Part shown: piece by piece, positions 35,662 through 45,762 of the stretch | Layout: every line of letters starts with the position of its first letter | Numbering within the stretch: the stretch's first letter is position 1 | Assembly: GCA_029882355.1 (NCBI GenBank) | Contig: JAOUKV010000016.1 | Span: forward strand, 1 to 64,000 | Source: Gammaproteobacteria bacterium | Lineage (GTDB): Bacteria; Pseudomonadota; Gammaproteobacteria; SZUA-229 | Length of the DNA: 64,000 bases | Reading direction: 5' to 3' | Translations under genes and position numbers: made by a program | The notes under the pieces: model-generated | What the model was told of the DNA's origin: nothing | Database searches by the model: none | The model's input: the letters and a program-made list of their open reading frames with translations, nothing else

Positions 35662-36891
35662 TTAATCGTCGAGAATTCTGGTTGGGTCTATATCATAAGC
35701 ACCGGGCTGAAGTCCGCTGATAATACTTAGTTCCAAACCACTTGAATCGGTGATATCAACAGTCAAATCAACAATTTTAGTGACTTCATAAGGTTTTTTG
35801 TTTTCATCCAGCAGCATCATTATCTTGGGTTTAAATCGCTGCACCCGGTTTTGTGACATGATCATACCAACTTCACCTGATGACATTTCAACCAGTGAGC
35901 CGGTGGGATAAACGCCAAGGCATTGTAAAAACTGCTCGACCAGTTCGTCCTGAAAATATTTATTGCGCCAGTTATAAATGGTCTGTAGTGCTTTGTGTGG
36001 AGCAATGGCAGTGCGATAGGAACCATTTCCCGTCATGGCAGTGTAACAATCGATAATGGCAGCAATGCGTCCGTAAACGGGAACTTCTTTGCCTGTTAAT
36101 CCGTTAGGGTAGCCACTACCATCGAAACGTTCATGATGGGTCAGAACCACATTGATGATGGTTTCGTTAATGCCGGGTGTATTTCTAAGTAGGTTTACGC
36201 CGTAATAAACATGATTTTTCATTTCATCAAATTCTTCGACGGATAATGTACCTGTTTTATTGAGAATCTCGTCGGCTACTTTGACTTTGCCCACGTCCAT
36301 TAACAATAAACCCATGGCAAGATTTCTCAGGTCTTCTTTATACAGGCCTAGATGCCGTCCAAAGGCGATGCCAAGTGAACAGTTATCCAGTGAGTGAGAA
36401 TAAGTATAAGCATCTTTTTTCTGCATTTCTGAAACCCATAACAAGGCATCAGAATTGCGGATCACACTTTCCAGAATAGGTTGAACGGCATTGCGTACAG
36501 CGCCTATATCAAGATTTTCACCCGCTTTAAGATTATCCATTAGGGCGGCGACCTTGTCGGAGGCGTTTTCTAGTGCTGTTTCAGCGGCGGGAAGTTCGTG
36601 GAAAGCTGATTGTTTTTCTTCATAAGCAACCCTTTTTTTACCGCCTTCTAGAAAATCTTCAACATATTCACTACTGGGTAATTTGGGTTTTTCATCTAAA
36701 TAGGCACTTGCTTCTTCACCCTTTTCGGTGTCGATAAAAACGTATTGGCAGTGTTTTTGTAGAGCCTTAATATCTTCATCGCATGAGACGATGAAGCCCT
36801 GCAATAGGAAAGGAGTATCAAGCCATGGGCGATCCAGATTGGAAACGTGCATACCAACAGTTAGATCAAATGTACTGACTTTGCGTTCCAT
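35662..36891 (-). CDS. HD-GYP domain protein with altered HD motif
   Basis: 409 residues. Residues 1-130 resemble DUF3391 (KVSTFDLTVGMHVSNLDRPWLDTPFLLQG is its typical opening). Residues about 140-330 form an HD-GYP domain with HHERFDGSGYP (252-262) intact, so the GYP signature is kept. The HD pair itself reads Met198-Asp199 in LLLMDVGKV, where active enzymes have HD, and the later DVYDALT motif reads DCYTAMT. Known: HD-GYP enzymes hydrolyse c-di-GMP at a di- or tri-iron centre for which that His is a ligand. Activity is therefore doubtful. It may be a c-di-GMP-responsive adaptor. Confidence 0.88.
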   Translation of the reverse strand: MERKVSTFDLTVGMHVSNLDRPWLDTPFLLQGFIVSCDEDIKALQKHCQYVFIDTEKGEEASAYLDEKPKLPSSEYVEDFLEGGKKRVAYEEKQSAFHELPAAETALENASDKVAALMDNLKAGENLDIGAVRNAVQPILESVIRNSDALLWVSEMQKKDAYTYSHSLDNCSLGIAFGRHLGLYKEDLRNLAMGLLLMDVGKVKVADEILNKTGTLSVEEFDEMKNHVYYGVNLLRNTPGINETIINVVLTHHERFDGSGYPNGLTGKEVPVYGRIAAIIDCYTAMTGNGSYRTAIAPHKALQTIYNWRNKYFQDELVEQFLQCLGVYPTGSLVEMSSGEVGMIMSQNRVQRFKPKIMMLLDENKKPYEVTKIVDLTVDITDSSGLELSIISGLQPGAYDIDPTRILDD

Positions 36892-37049
36892 AAAACGGGC
36901 TCATATTTGCGATTGTTTTTGACTGAATGAATAATGATTTTATGCAGGCGGCACCTTGCCGGTACATTTTACTTAAATATAACTGTACAGAGTATAGCTA
37001 TTTATTTTGATTTAGCTTCCTAAAATAGAGCATCAAATTGTAAGACGGG

Positions 37050-37757
37050 TTAAACAGGCAGGGTTTGCCAGATATCATCGATATATACCTGCATCGGTTT
37101 AAAGTTCGTTTTGTACTTCATTTTTTGACAATCTTTGATCCAGTAACCCATGTATAAATATTCCAGTTGCATGTGATGGGTATGTTGGATTTGCTGCAAA
37201 ATACAGAAGTTGCCCAGGCCTCGTCTGGATTCAGCCGGGTCGAAATAAGTATAGACCGCCGATAATCCTGAAGGAGTGACATCGGTGACCGCCACTGCGA
37301 GCAAGCGTTCATCTTTACGAACTTCTAGAAAATAGGTGTTGCTCCATCCACTGTATAAAAAATGCTCAAAATCATCAGGCGTTGGGTTGGCCATGCCCCC
37401 ATCGACATGACGAGCATTTAGGTAGTCTCGGTACAGTTCAAAATACTCATCACTATAGCCGGCCCTGACCATATTTAGCTCCAGATCATGATTGATTTTC
37501 AAACAGCGCTGCTGGTTCTTACGTGGTGAAAATTGTGCTGCTGGAATTCGGCAAGGACGACACTCCTCACAGCCGTTGCAATGTGGTCTATAGATATAAT
37601 CACCGCTACGTCGATAACCCCGTTTCAGCAGCTGGCTATAGATCGACATATCCATGGCAACATTCGGGTCGGGCACAATATTGCTGGCCATGCGATCCGG
37701 TAGGTAACTGCATTCCTGTTCGGCGGTAAGGTAAAGCTGGATATGTTCTGAATTCAT
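37050..37757 (-). CDS. bpt: leucyl/arginyl-tRNA-protein transferase (Bpt/Ate type)
   Basis: 235 residues, normal for the bacterial family. The N-terminal Cys cluster C60, C63, C66 and C69 (CNGCEECRPCR) and the C-terminal blocks YTYFDP, RGLGNFCILQQI and YMGYWIKDCQKMKYKTNFKP are characteristic. Known role: transfer of leucine from Leu-tRNA to proteins with N-terminal Asp or Glu, marking them for ClpSAP by the N-end rule. The usual partner aat and the often-adjacent infA are not next to it. It is divergent from metH. Confidence 0.93.
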   Translation of the reverse strand: MNSEHIQLYLTAEQECSYLPDRMASNIVPDPNVAMDMSIYSQLLKRGYRRSGDYIYRPHCNGCEECRPCRIPAAQFSPRKNQQRCLKINHDLELNMVRAGYSDEYFELYRDYLNARHVDGGMANPTPDDFEHFLYSGWSNTYFLEVRKDERLLAVAVTDVTPSGLSAVYTYFDPAESRRGLGNFCILQQIQHTHHMQLEYLYMGYWIKDCQKMKYKTNFKPMQVYIDDIWQTLPV

Positions 37758-37819
37758 CGGTTAAGCATAGCATTTGTGGTCTAAATTCAATGCCTTGTGA
37801 CCATAAAAATGGGTGGAAG

Positions 37820-37828
37820 TGGTATAAT
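37820..37828 (+). promoter_or_regulatory. extended -10 box of metH
   Basis: TGGTATAAT, a TGn-extended -10, about 32 bases before the metH ATG. No cobalamin or SAM riboswitch fits in this short leader. Confidence 0.5.
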
Positions 37829-37859
37829 TGGCGGCTTTTATTTAGCTAGAATTTGTCCT

Positions 37860-40800
37860 ATGAACAGAGATCAACGCATCACCTCACTCAAAGAAAGGTT
37901 GAAAACTCAAATTTTGTTACTGGATGGTGCTACCGGCACCATGATTCAGAGGCACAAGCTGGGCGAGGCAGAATATCGTGGCGAGCGTTTTGCTGACTGG
38001 CCGTCTGATCTCAAGGGTAATAACGATCTGCTGGTGCTGACTCAGCCAGAAATCATCAGTGGTATTCATCACGCCTATCTGGAAGCGGGCGCTGATATCA
38101 TCGAAACTAATACCTTTGGTGCTAATGCAACCACGCTTAAAGTTTATGGTATGGAAGCGCTGAATTACGAGATGAATGTTGCCGGTGCCAGACTGGCACG
38201 TGAAGCAGCTGATGCGATTGAGACCGATGATAAGCCTCGTTATGTCGCCGGTGTGCTTGGTCCGACGGACAAGACAGCAACCATTTCTCCTGAGGTGAAT
38301 GACCCGGCGGCGCGTAATATTACGTTTGAGCAGCTGGTGGTCGATTATTCCGAGGCCACGCGTGGTTTGATCGAAGGTGGCGCCGACATCATTCTGATCG
38401 AAACAATTTTTGATACCTTAAATGCCAAGGCGGCGATTTATGCGGTGAAGCAGGTGTTCGATGAAGATGCTATCGAATTGCCGATTATGATTTCTGGCAC
38501 CATCACCGACCAGTCGGGACGTACCCTGAGCGGTCAGTTGACCGAAGCTTTTTATAATTCACTGCGTCACGCTGAACCGATTTCGATTGGCCTGAACTGT
38601 GCGCTTGGTGCAGAAGAACTGCGTCAATATATCGACGAGCTATCGCGCGTCGCTGGCTGCTACGTTAGTGCTCATCCTAACGCAGGTCTGCCCAATCCAC
38701 TGGCGGAAACTGGTTATGACGATACACCAGAGAACATGGCAGGTCAGATCAAAGGCTGGGCTGAAAGCGGCTTCCTCAATATTATCGGTGGCTGTTGTGG
38801 CACCTCGCCCGATTTCATTCGGGCTATCGGTGAGGCGGTGAAGGATATCGCACCGCGTAAGATTCCAGATATTCCAGTTGAGTGTCGCCTCTCAGGCCTG
38901 GAGGCCTGCAATATTGGCGCAGATTCACTGTTCGTCAACGTTGGTGAGCGCAACAACGTCACTGGTTCAGCGATGTTTAAGCGCCTTATTCTAGAAGAGA
39001 AATTCGAAGAGGCATTAGTTGTCGCCTTGCAGCAGGTTGAAAACGGTGCGCAGATTATCGACATCAACATGGATGAGGGCATGCTCGATTCCAAAGCGGC
39101 GATGGTCAAATTCCTCAACCTGATTGCTTCGGAACCCGATATTTCACGCGTTCCGGTGATGATCGATTCTTCGAAATGGGACATTATTGAAGCTGGTCTG
39201 CAATGCGTTCAGGGTAAGGCCATCGTGAATTCAATTTCGATGAAAGAGGGCGAAGAAAAATTCATCGAGCAGGCGAAAAAAGTTCGACGTTATGGTGCCG
39301 CTGTCATTGTCATGGCCTTTGATGAAGTCGGTCAGGCGGATACTTATGAGCGCAAAGTCGAGATCTGTACACGGTCTTATAAGTTACTGACCGAAGTCGT
39401 CGGTTTCCCGCCGGAAGATATTATTTTCGATCCAAATATTTTTGCAGTCGCTACTGGCATCGAAGAACATAATAATTACGCAGTCGATTTTATCGAGGCG
39501 ACCCGCACCATCAAGCAGACTCTGCCGCACGCCATGGTCTCAGGTGGTGTTTCCAATGTGTCGTTCTCTTTCCGCGGCAACAACATGGTGCGTGAAGCGA
39601 TTCATTCTGTGTTCCTGTATCACGCGATCAAGGCTGGTATGGACATGGGTATCGTCAACGCCGGGCAACTGGCGATTTATGATGACCTGCCCGAAGAACT
39701 GCGTAATGCAGTCGAAGATGTCATCCAGAACAAAGACCCTGAAGCGACTGAGCGATTGCTGGAAATTGCGCCCAATTATGTCGGTGATGGCGTAGCGGTA
39801 GCGAGTACGAAAGATATGGCCTGGCGTGAACTGCCAGTCAACGAGCGACTCTCGCACGCGCTGGTAAAAGGTATTACTGAATTTATTATCGAAGATACTG
39901 AAGAGTCTCGCCTGCAGGCAGAAGCGCCTATTCACGTGATTGAAGGTCCTTTGATGGACGGCATGAACGTGGTTGGTGATTTATTTGGCGAAGGCAAAAT
40001 GTTTTTGCCGCAGGTGGTCAAATCAGCGCGGGTGATGAAACAGGCGGTGGCTTATTTATTACCTTATATCGAAGCCGCGAAAGGCGGCGATATCAGCAGC
40101 AACGGCAAGATTTTAATGGCGACGGTGAAAGGTGATGTGCACGACATCGGCAAAAATATCGTCGGCGTAGTATTGCAGTGCAACAATTATGAAGTGTTTG
40201 ATATCGGCGTCATGGTGCCAGCTGATACCATTCTGGCGAAAGCAAAAGAGCATAATGTTGACGTGATTGGTTTATCCGGTTTGATTACACCTTCGCTCGA
40301 TGAGATGGTGCACATGGCTTCGGAGATGGAGCGTCTGGGTATGGATATGCCAATGATGATTGGTGGCGCGACAACTTCAAAAATTCATACCGCGGTCAAG
40401 ATCGATCCAAAATATTCTAATGCCATCGTTTATGTGCCGGACGCCTCTCGTGCCGTCGGTGTTGTCGGTGAGTTACTGAGCAAAGAGCGTGGTGTTGATT
40501 ATGTTCGCGATATTAAAGATGAATACGAGGCCATGCGTGTTAAACGCAGCCAGCGCCAGACCAATAAAAAGTTTTCAACTCTGCAGCAGGCCAGAGAAAA
40601 TAAATTCAAATTTGACTGGAGTACTTATACGCCACCAAAGCCCAGCTTTCTGGGCATAAAAACATTTGAAGATTATTCACTGCAGGAGCTGGTTGAATAT
40701 ATCGACTGGACACCGTTCTTCCGTACCTGGGAACTGGCGGGTAAATATCCGGCCATTCTCGAAGATGAAAAGGTCGGTGAAGAAGCGAAGAAATTATTCA

Positions 40801-41552
40801 AAGATGCCAAAGCCATGCTCAAAAAGATTATAGATGAAAACTGGTTACAGGCGCGCGCAGTGATTGGTTTCTTCCCGGCGAATAGCAATGGCGATGATAT
40901 TGAGTTGTATGCTGATGACGAACGCGGCGAGGTGCAGACCGTATTGCATCATTTGCGTCAGCAGTTATCTAAAACGCCAGAGAACCCAAATGGTTGCCTG
41001 TCTGATTATATTGCGCCCAGGGATAGCGGTCAAAATGACTACATTGGTGCGTTTGCGGTAACTACGGGCATTGGTATCGATGAACACGTCGCCCGCTTCG
41101 AGCAACAGCACGATGATTACAACAGTATCCTGTTGAAAGCGATGGCGGATCGTCTTGCAGAAGCCTTTGCCGAGCGCATGCACGAGCGTGTTCGTCAGGA
41201 GTTTTGGGGTTATGCCAGTGATGAATCCCTCAGTAATACTGATTTGATCGCTGAAGGCTATCAAGGTATTCGTCCTGCACCGGGTTATCCTGCCTGTCCT
41301 GATCACACCGAGAAACAGACTTTATGGGAGCTTTTGCAACCAGAAGAGAATGCGGGCATCAGCATCACTGAAAGTTTTGCCATGTTGCCCACAGCCGCGG
41401 TTTCAGGCTGGTATTTCTCACATCCCGATTCACGTTATTTCGGTATTGGCAAAATCCACAAGGATCAGGTTGAGGATTACACCAAACGCAAAAATGTAGA
41501 CATAAAAGTCACCGAGCGATGGCTGTCGCCAGTGCTTGAATATGATACCTAA
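37860..41552 (+). CDS. metH: cobalamin-dependent methionine synthase
   Basis: 1230 residues from the ATG at 37860 (E. coli 1227); the frame open to 37797 adds an unneeded leader. All four modules are present: homocysteine-binding (1-330, with zinc ligands in GLNCALG and IGGCCG), pterin-binding (about 360-620, with [14 protein letters not shown]), cobalamin-binding (about 655-895, His761 in DVHDIGKN as lower cobalt ligand), and the activation domain (about 900-1230, with [15 protein letters not shown]). It makes methionine from homocysteine and methyl-tetrahydrofolate. The intact activation domain implies reductive reactivation by a flavodoxin-type partner. Monocistronic. Confidence 0.97.
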   Translation: MNRDQRITSLKERLKTQILLLDGATGTMIQRHKLGEAEYRGERFADWPSDLKGNNDLLVLTQPEIISGIHHAYLEAGADIIETNTFGANATTLKVYGMEALNYEMNVAGARLAREAADAIETDDKPRYVAGVLGPTDKTATISPEVNDPAARNITFEQLVVDYSEATRGLIEGGADIILIETIFDTLNAKAAIYAVKQVFDEDAIELPIMISGTITDQSGRTLSGQLTEAFYNSLRHAEPISIGLNCALGAEELRQYIDELSRVAGCYVSAHPNAGLPNPLAETGYDDTPENMAGQIKGWAESGFLNIIGGCCGTSPDFIRAIGEAVKDIAPRKIPDIPVECRLSGLEACNIGADSLFVNVGERNNVTGSAMFKRLILEEKFEEALVVALQQVENGAQIIDINMDEGMLDSKAAMVKFLNLIASEPDISRVPVMIDSSKWDIIEAGLQCVQGKAIVNSISMKEGEEKFIEQAKKVRRYGAAVIVMAFDEVGQADTYERKVEICTRSYKLLTEVVGFPPEDIIFDPNIFAVATGIEEHNNYAVDFIEATRTIKQTLPHAMVSGGVSNVSFSFRGNNMVREAIHSVFLYHAIKAGMDMGIVNAGQLAIYDDLPEELRNAVEDVIQNKDPEATERLLEIAPNYVGDGVAVASTKDMAWRELPVNERLSHALVKGITEFIIEDTEESRLQAEAPIHVIEGPLMDGMNVVGDLFGEGKMFLPQVVKSARVMKQAVAYLLPYIEAAKGGDISSNGKILMATVKGDVHDIGKNIVGVVLQCNNYEVFDIGVMVPADTILAKAKEHNVDVIGLSGLITPSLDEMVHMASEMERLGMDMPMMIGGATTSKIHTAVKIDPKYSNAIVYVPDASRAVGVVGELLSKERGVDYVRDIKDEYEAMRVKRSQRQTNKKFSTLQQARENKFKFDWSTYTPPKPSFLGIKTFEDYSLQELVEYIDWTPFFRTWELAGKYPAILEDEKVGEEAKKLFKDAKAMLKKIIDENWLQARAVIGFFPANSNGDDIELYADDERGEVQTVLHHLRQQLSKTPENPNGCLSDYIAPRDSGQNDYIGAFAVTTGIGIDEHVARFEQQHDDYNSILLKAMADRLAEAFAERMHERVRQEFWGYASDESLSNTDLIAEGYQGIRPAPGYPACPDHTEKQTLWELLQPEENAGISITESFAMLPTAAVSGWYFSHPDSRYFGIGKIHKDQVEDYTKRKNVDIKVTERWLSPVLEYDT

Positions 41553-41599
41553 ATACAGCTCGTTAGGCGCTTTTGACTGAGATGAAATTCTGCAAAAAG

Positions 41600-41653
41600 T
41601 CATCCACAGATTCTGTGGATAACTCTGTGGATACAAGTCGGGTAAGTGGATAA
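41600..41653. promoter_or_regulatory. cluster of four DnaA-box-like 9-mers
   Basis: TGTGGATAA at 41614-41622 is a perfect DnaA box. TCATCCACA (41600), TGTGGATAC (41626) and AGTGGATAA (41645) each differ by one base. The first two form a palindrome, ATCCACAG-ATT-CTGTGGAT. AT-rich DNA follows to the uup gene. The gap from metH to uup (41553-41935) has no gene. Confidence 0.6.
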
Positions 41654-41795
41654 TTCCTTTGTTAGACTAGTGTTAGTTTTAGATTGGTCGATTTTTGATC
41701 ATAAATAAATAATCGTAATTAAATCAGTAGCTTACGTTTTAGTATTATTTAACCTATTGACAAATGTTTACATTAATAACGGCTAATATTTTTTT

Positions 41796-41855
41796 GTGAC
41801 TGTTTTTTTTTGCTTGTGTAAAAGTGTCAAAATTCAGACATTAGAAAACAGTCAC
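41796..41855. repeat. 11-bp inverted repeat upstream of uup
   Basis: GTGACTGTTTT (41796-41806) and AAAACAGTCAC (41845-41855) are perfectly complementary around a 38-base loop that begins with a run of T. It lies 80 bases before the uup start. It could be a weak terminator of metH or a regulatory hairpin. Confidence 0.5.
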
Positions 41856-41935
41856 TTAGTCGTTTTATACGAATAATTCCCATCATTGATACCATTTTTA
41901 AGTGTGTTGGTGAAACATCAGGATTGAATACAACT

Positions 41936-43831
41936 ATGGCAATAATAAGACTTCGTAATATCAACGTCAGTTTTGGCGGTCCGGCTATCCTTGAGCAGAT
42001 TAGCCTGTCTATTGACGCGGGTGAACGGGTTAGTTTGCTGGGGCGTAATGGCACCGGTAAATCAACCCTGTTGAAGGTGATCAGTGGTCTGGTCAAACCG
42101 GATAGTGGCGAAATTGACGTCAATAAGTCGGTCAAGATTGCATCTCTGGAGCAGGAAGTGCCATATGACCTGGAAGGCAGTATTTTCGATGTGGTGGCCT
42201 CGGGTCTGGGTTCGAAGGCAGAATTACTGAAGGCTTATCATCATGCCACGCACCGTGTCGCTGAGGACTATTCCGAGCAGGCATTTGCTGAATTGGAACG
42301 CGTTCAGCATGAAATTGAAGTCGCTGATGCCTGGGGCTTGAATCAGCAGGTTGAAGCGGTATTATCGAAAATGAAGCTGGATGGTGATGCTGATTTTACC
42401 CAGCTCTCTGGTGGTATGCGTCGTCGTGTCCTTCTGGCCAAAGCACTGGTGATACAACCTGATTTGTTATTACTCGATGAACCGACCAATCATCTTGATC
42501 TGGAAGCCATCCAGTGGCTGGAAGATCAGTTGCTAAGCTACAAAGGGGCGTTGTTATTCATCACTCATGATCGTGCTTTCATGCGTAAATTGTCGACCCG
42601 AATTGTTGAGCTTGATCGCGGCAAATTAGTCAGTTACCCCTGTGATTACAGCACCTATCTGACTCGTCGCGAAGAACTTTTACACGCGGAAGAGCAGGCC
42701 AATAATCTGTTTGATAAAAAATTGGCACAGGAAGAAGTCTGGATTCGTCAGGGTATTAAGGCCAGACGTACGCGTAATGAAGGTCGCGTTCGGGCCCTGG
42801 AATCAATGCGAAACGAACGTGCTGATAGAAGAAATAAAGTTGGTAAGGTTGATATGAATATCGTGCGCGGCGAACAGTCCGGTAAAGTGGTTGTGGAAGT
42901 GGAAGATGTTAGTTTTGAGTATGAAGGCCGTAGTATTATCAAAAACTTCAGCACGACTATTTTACGTGGTGACAAGGTCGGCATCATTGGGCCGAATGGT
43001 GCGGGTAAAACCACCTTGTTAAAAATATTGCTGGGCCAGTTGCAACCACAATCAGGCAAAGTTTCGTTGGGTACCAAACAGGCTATTGCTTATTTTGATC
43101 AGATGCGTGACCAACTCGATGAAGAATCCAGCGTGCTCGACAATCTTTCTGAAGGTCGTGAATTTATTGAAATCAATGGCGCGCGCAAGCATGTCATTGG
43201 TTATCTGCAGGATTTCCTGTTCGCGCCGGAACGTGCGCGCTCTCCGGTTAAAGCTTTATCGGGTGGTGAACGTAATCGATTATTACTGGCTCGCCTGTTT
43301 TCCAAGCCAGCGAATATTCTGGTGATGGATGAGCCGACCAATGATCTTGATGTCGAAACCCTGGAGTTGTTAGAAGAGCTGGTTTTCAATTATACCGGTA
43401 CTATATTACTGGTCAGCCATGATCGTGAATTTGTGAATAATGTTGTCAGTAATACCCTGGTGTTTGGCGAAGACGGCAAGGTGAGCGAATTCGTTGGCGG
43501 TTATGATGACTGGTTGCGTCAGCGTTCAAATGATGCCGAGTCAGACAAGGCTAAAGCAGTAGGTAGCCAGACTAATAAAATAGTAAATAAAGACACTAAA
43601 GATAAAGGTCAGAAGAAAAAACTCAGTTACAACGATCAGCGTGATCTTGATGAGCTGCCTGTTAAAATTGAAGAGCTAGAATCAGAGCAGAAACGCCTGC
43701 ATGCAATAATGGCTGATGCCAAATTTTTTCAACAGGATAAAGACAAGATATTAGAAGTGCAGGATTCACTTAAAGAAACGGAGCAGGAGTTAGCCACTTG
43801 TTATCAGCGTTGGGAAGAATTAGAAGAGTAA
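41936..43831 (+). CDS. uup: ABC-F ATPase Uup
   Basis: 631 residues (E. coli Uup 635). The start at 41936 is chosen because the protein then begins MAIIRLRNINVSFGG. Two ABC domains: Walker A GRNGTGKST and GPNGAGKTT, signatures LSGGMRRRVLLAKAL and LSGGERNRLLLARLF, Walker B LLLDEPTNHLD and LVMDEPTNDLD. No membrane segments. The C-terminal 80 residues form the Lys/Glu-rich coiled coil typical of Uup. Known: ABC-F proteins act on ribosomes, and Uup is linked to DNA transactions and loss of it raises precise transposon excision in E. coli. Other ABC-F members lack this C-terminal domain. Confidence 0.9.
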   Translation: MAIIRLRNINVSFGGPAILEQISLSIDAGERVSLLGRNGTGKSTLLKVISGLVKPDSGEIDVNKSVKIASLEQEVPYDLEGSIFDVVASGLGSKAELLKAYHHATHRVAEDYSEQAFAELERVQHEIEVADAWGLNQQVEAVLSKMKLDGDADFTQLSGGMRRRVLLAKALVIQPDLLLLDEPTNHLDLEAIQWLEDQLLSYKGALLFITHDRAFMRKLSTRIVELDRGKLVSYPCDYSTYLTRREELLHAEEQANNLFDKKLAQEEVWIRQGIKARRTRNEGRVRALESMRNERADRRNKVGKVDMNIVRGEQSGKVVVEVEDVSFEYEGRSIIKNFSTTILRGDKVGIIGPNGAGKTTLLKILLGQLQPQSGKVSLGTKQAIAYFDQMRDQLDEESSVLDNLSEGREFIEINGARKHVIGYLQDFLFAPERARSPVKALSGGERNRLLLARLFSKPANILVMDEPTNDLDVETLELLEELVFNYTGTILLVSHDREFVNNVVSNTLVFGEDGKVSEFVGGYDDWLRQRSNDAESDKAKAVGSQTNKIVNKDTKDKGQKKKLSYNDQRDLDELPVKIEELESEQKRLHAIMADAKFFQQDKDKILEVQDSLKETEQELATCYQRWEELEE

Positions 43832-43980
43832 CATATAAGGTGATATTATAGATTTACTTATGTTGGGCAGGCGCCATAATTGAAGTTTATGTCTCTGATC
43901 CAGCCTCGCATTTTTGTGAGTTGGTTCAAACCACAGACCTGGTATTTCAGTTATACTCGCCAGATAGAAAATAATTACTT

Positions 43981-44838
43981 ATGGTGGTGCAGCATATGTT
44001 TCAACGAATCGGTTTAATAACACCTGCTTTGGTACTGGGACTTTTATTGCATTCAGCTTTGTCTTATGCGGATGAAGGTCGCGGTCAGATCCTTAAAACC
44101 AGTGGTATAGTCAAAATTATCAATGCACAGGGCGAGGCACGTGAAGTCACTGGTTCTGAAGTTGTTGTTCGTGAAATGGACATCGTTAGTACTGGCGAAG
44201 GTAGTCAGGCAGTGGTTCGTTTTAATGACGGCGCTTTGTCGGTGCTTAATGAGAAAAGTCGCTTACAGGTAGAAAAGAAGAACTGGTTGTCTCATCTTGG
44301 TGGAAAGATTTATTTTACTTTCCGTAAAGTCTTTGGCGGAGAGAGAAAGGTCAAAGCTAAATTCTCAACTATTGGTATTCGGGGTACTACGTTTATCGTC
44401 ACTGATAATGAGGATGCTCAAAGTGTTTCATTGCAGGAAGGCAAACTTGAACTTGAGTCATCAGGTGATGATTATGAAATACATCGTAAAAAATCGGTTG
44501 ATGAGTTTGCTGCATTCAAACAAGAAGCACTGGACGCACGAAAAGCGATGAAAAGTGAATATGAAGACTATAAGAAACAAACCATGGAAGAGTTTGTGGA
44601 GTACAAAAAGAACTTCACAATGCAGGCAAATCATGTAATTAGCTTTGACGGTAACCGGGTTGATGAAACTGAAATGGGCGAAAAGGAACAGGCTAGTTTC
44701 AGTGATTTTGAATCTGTTGCTGGCGAGATGCTGGAAACATTCCGACGCCAGTCAGAAGAACATCGTCAGCAGCAGGAAGAGAAGGTTGTGCCAGAGGAGA
44801 AGAAGTCTGAAAAGGGCTGGCGGAATTTTTTTAATTAG
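43981..44838 (+). CDS. FecR-domain secreted protein with coiled-coil tail
   Basis: 285 residues; ATG at 43996 is equally plausible and gives the signal peptide ending LSYA|DEG. The FecR domain (about 30-150) has TSGIVKIINAQGEA, LSVLNEKSRLQVEKK and the marker FSTIGIRGTTFIVTD, close to TIGIRGTGIYVES in the protein at 19485. Residues about 165-285 are highly charged and helical (repeated Glu/Lys), ending EEKKSEKGWRNFFN, so the C-terminus may form a coiled coil. No sigma-factor gene is nearby. Like the other copy, it is probably an envelope structural or binding protein rather than an iron regulator. Confidence 0.8.
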   Translation: MVVQHMFQRIGLITPALVLGLLLHSALSYADEGRGQILKTSGIVKIINAQGEAREVTGSEVVVREMDIVSTGEGSQAVVRFNDGALSVLNEKSRLQVEKKNWLSHLGGKIYFTFRKVFGGERKVKAKFSTIGIRGTTFIVTDNEDAQSVSLQEGKLELESSGDDYEIHRKKSVDEFAAFKQEALDARKAMKSEYEDYKKQTMEEFVEYKKNFTMQANHVISFDGNRVDETEMGEKEQASFSDFESVAGEMLETFRRQSEEHRQQQEEKVVPEEKKSEKGWRNFFN

Positions 44839-44841
44839 TCA

Positions 44842-45762
44842 TTAGTCTGTCATTAAGCGGTGATTTTCAGGGTTTCCCTGAAGACCACCGCTATGAATAG
44901 CAATAATTCGACTACCTCTGGGGAAAAAACCCTTCTTTATTAAGTCGAATAATCCGTAGAACATTTTCCCTGTATAAACACTATCTAGTGGGACATCGAA
45001 ATTTTTTTTAAATTTTTCGATGAAGCTCCAAAGTTCGGGCGTGGTTTTTGCGTAACCGCCAAAGTGGTATTCGGTATTAAGTTGCCAGTTTGCAGACGGT
45101 TCGAAATTTACTTGTTGCAGAAAATGTTGAATTTCTTTTTCAAGAAAGCCACCACCTTTAAGAACTGAAAAGCCGATGGCTGTTTGTTTTCTGTGCAGTC
45201 CATAAATAATTCCGGCTAGAGTCGCACCAGTACCGCAGGCACCACAGATAAAATCAAATTCCTGATTAATATCTTCAACGATTTCAGCGCAGCCTTTGAG
45301 CGCTAGCGTATTGCTGCCACCTTCGGGCAGTAAATAAAATCGGCCATATTTTTTATTCAGACTATTGAGGTATTCTTCGGATGTTTTATTTCGATACGTG
45401 AACCTGTCTATATAGTTCAGTTGCATGCCGCAGTCAGTGGCGAATTGCAGTGTGGAGTTCAGTGGCTTGTGTGCTTCACCACGGATGATTCCGATAGTAC
45501 GAATATCCAATCGCTTACCGGCAGCGGCAGTGGCGTAAATGTGATTAGAATAAGCACCGCCAAAAGTGAGCAGGGTGTCATGGTTTTGCTGTGCAGCAGC
45601 TTCAAGATTGTATTTCATCTTGCGCCATTTGTTGCCGCCTAGTTCGAAATCTACCAGGTCTTCACGCTGGATATGTAAAGCAATACCTGCAGCCTCCAGC
45701 AGGGGTGATTGTATTGCCTGGAGTGGAGCTTTCTTGAGTTTTAATTCTTGAAGTTGTTTCAG
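44842..45762 (-). CDS. PLP enzyme, D-cysteine desulfhydrase / ACC deaminase family
   Basis: 306 residues if it starts at the CTG at 45762-45760. The first ATG in frame (45618) would remove the PLP-binding Lys, which lies upstream at Lys45 in LGGNKWRKMKY, so a later start cannot be right. No ATG, GTG or TTG exists between that Lys and the in-frame stop upstream. The CTG overlaps the stop of the preceding gene as CTGA, mirroring ATGA coupling. Other motifs: GGAYSNHIYATAAAG, LLPEGGSN, CGTGATLAG. Known: the family deaminates ACC or releases H2S from D-cysteine. The substrate here is not determined by sequence. Confidence 0.78.
   Translation of the reverse strand: MKQLQELKLKKAPLQAIQSPLLEAAGIALHIQREDLVDFELGGNKWRKMKYNLEAAAQQNHDTLLTFGGAYSNHIYATAAAGKRLDIRTIGIIRGEAHKPLNSTLQFATDCGMQLNYIDRFTYRNKTSEEYLNSLNKKYGRFYLLPEGGSNTLALKGCAEIVEDINQEFDFICGACGTGATLAGIIYGLHRKQTAIGFSVLKGGGFLEKEIQHFLQQVNFEPSANWQLNTEYHFGGYAKTTPELWSFIEKFKKNFDVPLDSVYTGKMFYGLFDLIKKGFFPRGSRIIAIHSGGLQGNPENHRLMTD

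Noticed and set aside
37758-37859. Cobalamin or SAM riboswitch before metH
   Set aside because: The leader is too short and lacks the conserved elements.
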